Source of the DNA: Verrucomicrobiota bacterium
GTDB taxonomy: Bacteria > Verrucomicrobiota > Verrucomicrobiia > Palsa-1439
DNA: 57,697 nt
Assembly: GCA_016871575.1 (NCBI GenBank)
Contig: VHCW01000021.1
Location: 1-57,697 of the forward strand
Reading direction: 5' to 3'
The position numbers and the translations under genes were made by a program. The notes under the pieces are model-generated. The model was not told the DNA's origin, made no database searches, and worked only from the letters and a program-made list of their open reading frames with translations. Position 1 is the stretch's first letter, and each line of letters begins with the position of its first letter. Of the stretch, positions 51,603-57,697 are shown one piece after another.

Positions 51603-52922
51603 ATGAACAACGCAACGACTCGAAGGGATTTTCTCAAACAATCGGTCGCCACGCTGGCGGCGTTGACGCCGCTGGCCGGCACGGTTCCGACCGGCGTTTT
51701 CGCGGCGGGCAGTGACCGGATTCGCGTCGGCATCATCGGCTGCGGCGGACGCGGCACCGGCGCGGTCACCAACTGCCTGGAAGCGGACCCGGCGGTCGAG
51801 ATTGTCGCCGTTGCCGACGCGCTTTCCGATCGTGTGGCAAAATTCAAAGACCAACTCACTAAGTGGTGCCAAGAGCATCTGAAAGAGGGCGAGCGTCGTG
51901 TCAAGATTACGCCAGACACCACTTTCCTCGGTTTCGACAGCTATCGGAAACTGTTGGCGATTCGTCCGCTTGATGTGGTGGTCATCACCTCCTCGGTTGT
52001 TTTCCATCCGCTGCATCTCGAAGCGGCCATTCAGGCCGGTAAACACGTCTTTGTCGAAAAACCGGCGGGTGTTGACCCGGTCGGCGTGCGGCGCGTCATC
52101 GCCGCCGGCGAGCTGGCGAAACAAAAAGGCTTGTCGGTCGTCGCCGGCACGCAACGCCGCCATGATCCGGTGTACATTGAGAATCACAAGGCTGTGGCCG
52201 ACGGCGCCATCGGAAAAATCATATCCGGCCGGGTCTGGTGGTGCGGCGGCGATCCGCGTCGTGTGTATGACCGGGTCGAGGGCGAAAGCGACGCGCAATT
52301 CATGGTTCGGAACTGGTATCAGTTTGTCGAAATGTGCGGCGACCACATCGTCGAGCAACACGTTCACAACCTCGATGTGGCGAACTGGTTCATTGGCCGT
52401 CCGCCGCAACTGGCGCTTGGTTTCGGCGGTCGCGCCCGCCGCGAGCTGGGTAATCGCTACGATTTCTTCAGCGTTGATTTTGATTATGGTGACGACGTGA
52501 CGGTCCACAGCATGAGCCGCCAGATCAACGGCTGCTACCAGCGCACCAGCGAGCAATTGGTGGGCGCCACCGGTTCCGTGTGGCCCGGTGGCAAGATCAC
52601 GGGAACACGACCGCGACCCGCGCGTCGGGACACGGTCAACCCGCTCGTTCAGGAGCATGTTGATCTCATCCGCAGCATCCGCGAAGGCAAACCGCTGAGC
52701 GAGGCGCGCGGTCTTGCCGAAGCGACGCTGACGGCCATCATGGGGCGCATCTCCGCCTACACCGGACAAATTGTTCGTTTGACCGACCTGACGGAACGCA
52801 AAGACAGTCCTTGGTACAACCTCGCGCTGAGTCCGACAGCGGAGGATTTTGAGAAAGGCACTGTGAAACTTCCGCCTACCGGTGTGGTTCCCCTTCCCGG
52901 CGCCGCCACTCCAACGAAGTGA
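51603..52922 (+). CDS. Tat-exported Gfo/Idh/MocA-family protein
   Basis: A 439-residue protein; AGGAG about ten bases before ATG 51603. The twin-arginine signal is T-T-R-R-D-F-L-K followed by a hydrophobic stretch. The Rossmann motif G-I-I-G-C-G-G-R-G-T lies near 41-50, then F-V-E-K-P-A-G for the dinucleotide site, R-N-W-Y-Q-F and C-G-D-H-I-V-E-Q-H-V-H-N-L-D-V, the signature of the PVC-type exported subgroup. Exported members keep a bound NAD and some are glycosidases (GH109). Within this operon it could release sulfoquinovose from glycosides by NAD-assisted chemistry (cf. GH188), or act on another sugar. Unproven. Confidence 0.85.
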   Translation: MNNATTRRDFLKQSVATLAALTPLAGTVPTGVFAAGSDRIRVGIIGCGGRGTGAVTNCLEADPAVEIVAVADALSDRVAKFKDQLTKWCQEHLKEGERRVKITPDTTFLGFDSYRKLLAIRPLDVVVITSSVVFHPLHLEAAIQAGKHVFVEKPAGVDPVGVRRVIAAGELAKQKGLSVVAGTQRRHDPVYIENHKAVADGAIGKIISGRVWWCGGDPRRVYDRVEGESDAQFMVRNWYQFVEMCGDHIVEQHVHNLDVANWFIGRPPQLALGFGGRARRELGNRYDFFSVDFDYGDDVTVHSMSRQINGCYQRTSEQLVGATGSVWPGGKITGTRPRPARRDTVNPLVQEHVDLIRSIREGKPLSEARGLAEATLTAIMGRISAYTGQIVRLTDLTERKDSPWYNLALSPTAEDFEKGTVKLPPTGVVPLPGAATPTK

Positions 52923-52940
52923 TCATTCGGAAGTGAAACT

Positions 52941-53702
52941 ATGAACCAACCCAAACCCGCCACCTATGTCCCGTCTGAGACCAGTGCATTCCGCTACGTC
53001 GAGAAGTCCAGTCCGCAAACCTCCAACCTCCAGTTCCTGACCTACGGCGTTTATGAACTGACCGGTGCCGTCTGCTCCGGCGCGCTCGCGCATCCGGGTG
53101 AAGAAGCACTGTTGTTCGGTTGGCAGGGACAAGTCACCGCATTGCTGAACGGCACGCGATACACGCTGGGGCATTACGACGTGCTCTACATCCCGCGCGG
53201 CGCGGCCTACCAACTCGCGCAGGAAACCGGCGAGAGCAAGATCGTGGTCTGCCGCGCCCCGGCGGAAAAGACGCACCCGGTGTTCTACGCCGAATGGAAG
53301 AAGTTCTCGCGCGACGAAAAGCGCATCCGTCACCTCAAGGGCAAGGACGTGTTCCTGATGTTCGACGTGAGCGAAGCCGCCGACAAACTGATCGCCGGGT
53401 TTACGTTGTTCCAGCCGTATCAGCGGTCGTGGCCACCGCACAACCACACCGATCAGGAGGAAATCTACATCTTCGTCCGGGGCCGCGGTTCGATGGAAGT
53501 TTATGCCGACGAGGAGACCAAAAGTTTCGTACGCACGGTGAACGAAGGCGACGCCGTCACGATTCCGATCTTGAACTATCATCCCGTGTTCAGTCAGGAA
53601 CAGGAACTCGACTTCATCTGGTGCATCGCCGGCGAACGCTACTGGGTCGGCGACAAGAACAAGGACTTCATGACCGGCAAGGTGGACAAGCTGACCACAT
53701 GA
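52941..53702 (+). CDS. IolB/KduI-like bicupin isomerase
   Basis: A 253-residue double-cupin protein. The C-terminal cupin has a full metal set: His167, His169 and Glu174 in P-P-H-N-H-T-D-Q-E-E, and His214 in N-Y-H-P. P-I/S-W-P-P-H, E-I-Y-I-F and the W-C-I-A-G-E-R-Y-W segment resemble 5-deoxy-glucuronate isomerase (IolB). IolB and KduI isomerise aldoses or ketoses carrying an acid at C6, so a C6-sulfonate sugar is a natural variation: sulfoquinovose to sulfofructose is the candidate. No other inositol gene is near. Last gene of the operon; the facing gene ends 32 bases away. Confidence 0.75.
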   Translation: MNQPKPATYVPSETSAFRYVEKSSPQTSNLQFLTYGVYELTGAVCSGALAHPGEEALLFGWQGQVTALLNGTRYTLGHYDVLYIPRGAAYQLAQETGESKIVVCRAPAEKTHPVFYAEWKKFSRDEKRIRHLKGKDVFLMFDVSEAADKLIAGFTLFQPYQRSWPPHNHTDQEEIYIFVRGRGSMEVYADEETKSFVRTVNEGDAVTIPILNYHPVFSQEQELDFIWCIAGERYWVGDKNKDFMTGKVDKLTT

Positions 53703-53734
53703 CCTGAAGACAAGAGGAAGCGACGGAGTCGGCG

Positions 53735-54610
53735 TTACGCGGCGAAAATCTGTTTCATCTTGGCGGCGGTGTCGCGCGCAAGATCCAGATCGGGAAGCAC
53801 GAGGTCGGGCAGGCGGCTGAACGGCAGCATCTCCGCCGTGATCGGGCCGGTGTAGTTGATCTTGGCGAGGGCCGCCCTGACCGCGCCGAAATCCACGTCG
53901 CCCTGCAACAAATCGTCGCCAAAACCATGCAACACCCCGGCGCAATCGTCGCGCTTGAAGTTCTTGACGTGGACAGCGGCAATCCGGTGGCCGAGGATTT
54001 CGATCCAATGCTGCGGGTAGCCATTGATGACGCAGTTGCCCACGTCGAAATAGCAGCCGATATGCGGGCTGGCGAACTGGTCAATGAACAGTTTGAACTC
54101 CATCGGTCCCACGAGGAATTTGTTCCAGACATTTTCGAGCGCGAGCGTCACGCCGTGTTTCGCTGCGAAGGGCAGCAACTCTTTCAGCGACGCCGTGGCG
54201 TTGTCCCAGACCGTCTGGTAGGGCGTGACGGGAACCGACGGGTCCCACGCCACGTCCACGGCGCCGGGAATGACGAGGATCGTTTTCACGCCGAGCCAGT
54301 GCGCGACCTGGATGTATTGGCGCGTGAAATCAACGGCTGTCTTGCGCTGTGCCGGGTCGGCCGAGGACAACGGGCAACCCCAGTAATTGCCGCTGATCAA
54401 TGTTCCCAGCGTCATGCCGAGGCGGCGCGCATCTTCGCGGATTTGCTGGCAGGAGGCCTCGGCGGTGTCCGTGTTGAGCACACCGGCGCCGAACGCCAGT
54501 TCGAGGCCGTCGAATCCGCAGGCTTTGGCGTCCTCCAATGCTTGACGGATCGGTTTCTTGCCTTCGAAGCCGCCGATGGTCCAGTAGGTGATTTGCAGAA
54601 GATTGTTCAT
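53735..54610 (-). CDS. TIM-barrel sugar isomerase/epimerase (xylose-isomerase-like)
   Basis: A 291-residue AP_endonuc_2/xylose-isomerase-like protein, cytoplasmic. Metal ligands are readable: Glu in A-L-E-N-V-W-N, Asp in Y-F-D-V-G-N, His in V-H-V-K-N-F and the late Glu in I-T-A-E-M-L-P. The N-terminus, I-T-Y-W-T-I-G-G-F-E-G, is a regular first strand. It would isomerise or epimerise a free sugar or sugar acid. It follows the BNR gene by four bases on the minus strand and converges on the main operon; it could be an alternative candidate for aldose-ketose isomerisation there. Confidence 0.85.
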   Translation of the reverse strand: MNNLLQITYWTIGGFEGKKPIRQALEDAKACGFDGLELAFGAGVLNTDTAEASCQQIREDARRLGMTLGTLISGNYWGCPLSSADPAQRKTAVDFTRQYIQVAHWLGVKTILVIPGAVDVAWDPSVPVTPYQTVWDNATASLKELLPFAAKHGVTLALENVWNKFLVGPMEFKLFIDQFASPHIGCYFDVGNCVINGYPQHWIEILGHRIAAVHVKNFKRDDCAGVLHGFGDDLLQGDVDFGAVRAALAKINYTGPITAEMLPFSRLPDLVLPDLDLARDTAAKMKQIFAA

Positions 54611-54614
54611 GGGG

Positions 54615-55862
54615 TTACCTCTTGGGTTTGATGAAGATGACTTCTTCTTTTGTGATCCAGCCCGACCGCAAGTCGGCCCGGAACCAGCCGTCACCGTTCT
54701 TCCGGTGGAACCGCGTGGGCGAGCGTTTGCCGAATTCTTTCAGGTCATATTGCGTCCACGTCTTGCCCATGTCCGGGGAAAAGATGATGCCCAACGTGTA
54801 GGGCGATGCCGTCGCATAATGGGCCGCCAAGATGACGCCATCCTGAATGATCATGTTGGCGCATTCGTATTGCGGCTGGAAAAGCAACTCGTGCTTCGCA
54901 GGATTGGCGATGTCGGCGGGATTGCAGCGAAACAGTCCGCGATCATGGGGCAGGGGACCGTTGGCGTCGCTGATCCAATAAACCTTCCCATTAACAAAAT
55001 TGATGCCGCCGCATTTGTAGCGCGTGTTCGCATTGGTGGACACGATCGCCTTCCAGTTCCATTTGTCTTTCTTCGCGTCATAGGCGCCGCGCAGCCAGTG
55101 GCACTCGTGTTTTCCATCGCGGTCAATGTCGCCCGTGCAGGCGTAGAATGCCTTCTCGACGGGATTGTAGCTGACCGAATGAACATGGCGGCAGATCACC
55201 GGGTTGGAGGGATCGCCCAACAGCGTGCCGGTCCTGCCGCCGCCCCCCGGCGAGCCGTTGTCCCGATACTGGAGATTCTGGCCGAACGAATACGCGATTT
55301 TCACGGTACACCCGCTGTCGGTCGAGTAAAAGATGTTGACCGGAGCGGCGCCGCCGAGGACGTTGACGTAATTGCCCCACACCATCATCTCCCGGCCGTT
55401 CACATCCCACGAGATGTCGCCTTGGAGCGGATGAAAATACCAGCCGGGATTTTCCGGCTTCTGCGGCGTGTGCGGGATGTAATCCGAACCGTCCGGCGCC
55501 TTGACCGTGATCTCGCGGTACGACTTGAGGCTGTCGGTGCTGACGTAGATCTTTGCTTCCGTGGCGAACACCACGTTGCCGTTTTTCAGGACGTGGCTGA
55601 ATGTGATGCGCCGCGCGTCGGGAAACGCGAGGCTGTGTGGCCAGGTGCGCCCGTTGTTTTTCGACAGCAGGACCTTTCCGTCGCTGTAGCCGAACGCCTT
55701 GTCGCCGGATTGCGAGTCAATGTAGATGTCCGTTGGCGGCCTGCGATACCAGAAATGGTCCGTGGAAGGGTTTTCAGCGGCTTGTCCCATCACGCGCGGC
55801 AACAGAAAACCGCCGGCGGCCAACGTCGTTGCTTTCAGGAACCGTCGTCGTGTCGTCTTCAT
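54615..55862 (-). CDS. Tat-exported BNR/sialidase-like beta-propeller protein
   Basis: A 415-residue protein from ATG 55862. The Tat signal is T-T-R-R-R-F-L-K-A-T-T-L-A-A-G-G. The mature part has Asp-box-like turns of sialidase propellers: S-K-N-N-G-R-T-W near 60, Y-S-T-D-S-G-C-T near 205 and S-P-D-M-G-K-T-W near 375. No conserved sialidase Arg triad could be identified, so enzymatic activity is uncertain. The frame is open further upstream but the Tat motif fixes the start. Divergent from the gene at 55972 (109 bases). Confidence 0.75.
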   Translation of the reverse strand: MKTTRRRFLKATTLAAGGFLLPRVMGQAAENPSTDHFWYRRPPTDIYIDSQSGDKAFGYSDGKVLLSKNNGRTWPHSLAFPDARRITFSHVLKNGNVVFATEAKIYVSTDSLKSYREITVKAPDGSDYIPHTPQKPENPGWYFHPLQGDISWDVNGREMMVWGNYVNVLGGAAPVNIFYSTDSGCTVKIAYSFGQNLQYRDNGSPGGGGRTGTLLGDPSNPVICRHVHSVSYNPVEKAFYACTGDIDRDGKHECHWLRGAYDAKKDKWNWKAIVSTNANTRYKCGGINFVNGKVYWISDANGPLPHDRGLFRCNPADIANPAKHELLFQPQYECANMIIQDGVILAAHYATASPYTLGIIFSPDMGKTWTQYDLKEFGKRSPTRFHRKNGDGWFRADLRSGWITKEEVIFIKPKR

Positions 55863-55971
55863 GCCGTTATTCGTACCACGACCACGCCTCCGCGCAAAGC
55901 CCGAAAGTTGTCGCTTGACATCACTTTCCGGGTGTGTGCCTATTTCTTCCGAACGACGGAGATCGTCAAAC

Positions 55972-57697
55972 ATGAACACGGACGGTTGCCATCCAAGTCG
56001 CCGGAAATTTCTCAAGGCCGCGTTGTTGAGCGGCGTCGGCGTCGGTTTGATCGGACGAAACGCTTGGGCCGCGCAAAGCAAACCGTCTGACATGCGCTGG
56101 CTCCAGTCGGCGCGTGTCTTTCTCGTGGACGCCTACGCGTATCCGTTCACGCCGGACCTTGAGTTCGATGCGCAGGCATTGGCCGAAACGATCACTGACG
56201 TGAAGGCGAACGTTGTCCGCTTTGCCACGATGGGCAAATACGCGACGATTCAAGGCGTCGCCTTCTCGCGTCATCCGCAGCAGGGCAAACGCGATCTGCT
56301 GGCCGAAACAATTGCCGCGTGCAAACAGCGCGGCATTCGCGTCGTGCCCTACATCTCCACGATGCACAAGCTCGCGTGGTCAATGGTCACGCGCGACTAC
56401 CCGCAATACGCCCACGTCTCGCGTCCCGGCGGCGGCCCGGCGCGGTCGCCGTTCGGCAGTGGCGAGGACCACGGCACTGTCTGCTGGAACACGCCGTACC
56501 GGCAGGCGTACCTCGATCTGGTCGAGCACGTCGTCCGCGACTACGAGATTGACGGCATCTACTTCGACAGTTGGGGAGCGTGTTATTTCTGGCCGCGACC
56601 GGGAACGTGCTACTGCGACGGTTGCCGCACAGGATTCGGCTCGGAGATTCCCTTCCACGAGAAACTCACCGACTACACGCCGACGGAACAGGCAACCATT
56701 CGCCGGTATCACGCGTGGTATCAGGACCAACTCGTCGGCATCCTCCGCGACGTGCGGCGCATCGTCAAACGCCACCGCGACATCCCGCTCATCTACAACA
56801 TCAACAACCCCGAGCGTCTTATGGGCGAAGACCCGCGCGTGCCGGCGCAACTCGACGCCTTCCTCTACGAACGCAGCGAGTCGTTGCTCCATCGCGCCGA
56901 GGGCGTGAGCCTCGCGCGCGCGACCGGGCTAGCCGTCTGGCCGTATGTCTCCTCGCGTCTCAGCAGCCGCGCGGGAATCGGCGGTCTCGAGTTGCAACAG
57001 GAAATCTTCGTCACAGCCATGTTCGGCGGCGGACCGATCGTCTATAGCGCCTACCGGTTCGTCCGCAAGACCAACGACCGCGAAGTGCTCCGCCGGCCAT
57101 TCGGCATCATCGCGCGCCACGAAAACTGTTTTCAGGGCGTGGAAAATTATCCCTACGTCGCCGTGGTCTGGGGAACCGGCGGCGGAAGCGACAAGCCTCA
57201 CCACAAAGAGCGCCCGGTAACCAACGTGCGTTCCTCAACGCTCGGCGCGTTTGCCGCGTGCCTTCACCGGCACATTCAGGTTGCGTCGGTGCTCCCCGAC
57301 TTGCTCAACGATCCCGTTCGCCTCGCCCGCTACAAGGTTGTCTATCTCGCCGGCATCCCGCATCTCACACCGGAACAAATACGGAACATCCGCCAGTTCG
57401 TCGTTACCGGCGGCGGATTGATTGTCAGCCATGACGCCTCGCTCTGGCGACAGGAAGGCCCACCGCTGGAACGGCCCGTGCATCTGTTCCGGCTCGGCTT
57501 CGCCCCAGCCGCGCCGAAACTCGTTCGTCAAGAGCGGTTTGCCCTAGAAGAACTGATTCTCGTCCGGCCCGAGAAGCTCACCGGCGAAAAGGCCGCGTTG
57601 GTCGAGCGTCACACCGCCGATCATCCCGGTTTCCAAGATCTGTATCTTCGCTGGGCGAACAAATTCGTGCCGGTTTACGATTACCAGCCGGTCGCCG
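55972..57697 (+). CDS. Tat-exported glycosidase-like protein (GHL6 plus trimerisation-like domain), partial
   Basis: The frame from ATG 55972 is open for 575 codons to the window edge. S-R-R-K-F-L-K-A-A-L is a Tat signal. The TIM-barrel part (about 45-330) resembles hypothetical glycoside hydrolase 6: N-V-V-R-F-A-T-M-G, R-G-I-R-V-V-P-Y-I-S, D-G-I-Y-F-D-S-W-G near 203, and C-Y-C-D-G-C after it. The later G-G-G-L-I-V-S-H-D-A-S-L and Y-K-V-V-Y-L-A-G-I-P are like the GH42 trimerisation/GATase-like domain. The C-terminus is missing. Presumably acts on a glycan outside the cytoplasm. Confidence 0.7.
   Translation, partial: MNTDGCHPSRRKFLKAALLSGVGVGLIGRNAWAAQSKPSDMRWLQSARVFLVDAYAYPFTPDLEFDAQALAETITDVKANVVRFATMGKYATIQGVAFSRHPQQGKRDLLAETIAACKQRGIRVVPYISTMHKLAWSMVTRDYPQYAHVSRPGGGPARSPFGSGEDHGTVCWNTPYRQAYLDLVEHVVRDYEIDGIYFDSWGACYFWPRPGTCYCDGCRTGFGSEIPFHEKLTDYTPTEQATIRRYHAWYQDQLVGILRDVRRIVKRHRDIPLIYNINNPERLMGEDPRVPAQLDAFLYERSESLLHRAEGVSLARATGLAVWPYVSSRLSSRAGIGGLELQQEIFVTAMFGGGPIVYSAYRFVRKTNDREVLRRPFGIIARHENCFQGVENYPYVAVVWGTGGGSDKPHHKERPVTNVRSSTLGAFAACLHRHIQVASVLPDLLNDPVRLARYKVVYLAGIPHLTPEQIRNIRQFVVTGGGLIVSHDASLWRQEGPPLERPVHLFRLGFAPAAPKLVRQERFALEELILVRPEKLTGEKAALVERHTADHPGFQDLYLRWANKFVPVYDYQPVA

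Noticed and set aside
55915-55946. TTGACA followed by TATTTC as promoter of the right-edge gene
   Set aside because: Spacing is 20 bases, outside the normal range; not enough support to list as a promoter.

Overview
The window looks like a chromosomal contig of an uncultured bacterium of the Planctomycetes-Verrucomicrobia-Chlamydiae superphylum, most probably Verrucomicrobiota. This is inferred from gene content: four formylglycine sulfatases, a DUF1680/GH127 enzyme, Tat-exported Gfo/Idh and BNR-type proteins, an exosortase, the futalosine menaquinone gene mqnD, surface proteins with DUF11 and Ca-binding repeats, and many short palindromic repeats. GC is high almost throughout. It is visibly lower at about 0.8-1.3 kb, 21.8-24.4 kb and 32.4-33.2 kb, which look acquired. 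No rRNA, tRNA or CRISPR array was found.

Left part (1-32 kb), mostly housekeeping and surface genes in small units. From the left edge: an antitoxin-like pair, an SDR dehydrogenase, an orphan BlaI repressor inside its own palindromic operator, a DUF362 surface protein, a radical SAM enzyme, dnaE, a LysM protein, a sugar-nucleotide epimerase, mqnD, an outer-membrane beta-barrel, a zinc alcohol dehydrogenase, a double-ACT regulator, ribulokinase and photolyase. Then come a restriction-modification remnant (21.8-24.4 kb), a LolA-like/sigma-like/TauE-like overlapping trio, a PMT-like membrane glycosyltransferase plus exosortase, and a PfkB sugar kinase.

Middle part (32.4-42.1 kb): a tightly overlapping run of a methyltransferase, an unknown secreted protein, four different exported sulfatases and a GH127 beta-L-arabinofuranosidase-like enzyme. 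It reads as a locus for removing sulfate esters and arabinose-type residues from an external glycan.

Right part (42.1-57.7 kb), the most interesting. A sigma70-like promoter with an overlapping inverted repeat precedes an operon-like series: Gfo/Idh oxidoreductase, ROK repressor, acylating aldehyde dehydrogenase, two subunits of an ADP-forming acyl-CoA ligase (SucC/SucD-like), a DASS anion permease, split transketolase (N and C halves), an RpiB-like isomerase that lacks the phosphate-binding residues, a Tat-exported Gfo/Idh protein and an IolB/KduI-like cupin. This set matches the sulfo-transketolase route for sulfoquinovose: two rounds of two-carbon transfer with a sulfo-erythrose isomerisation between them, then sulfoacetaldehyde to sulfoacetyl-CoA to sulfoacetate with ATP gain, and export. 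No GH31 sulfoquinovosidase and no YihS-type isomerase is present, so the Gfo/Idh proteins and the cupin are candidates for those steps. A convergent pair (BNR-like protein, TIM-barrel isomerase) and a large Tat-exported glycosidase-like protein cut by the right edge close the window. All functions are read from sequence and family knowledge; none was tested.
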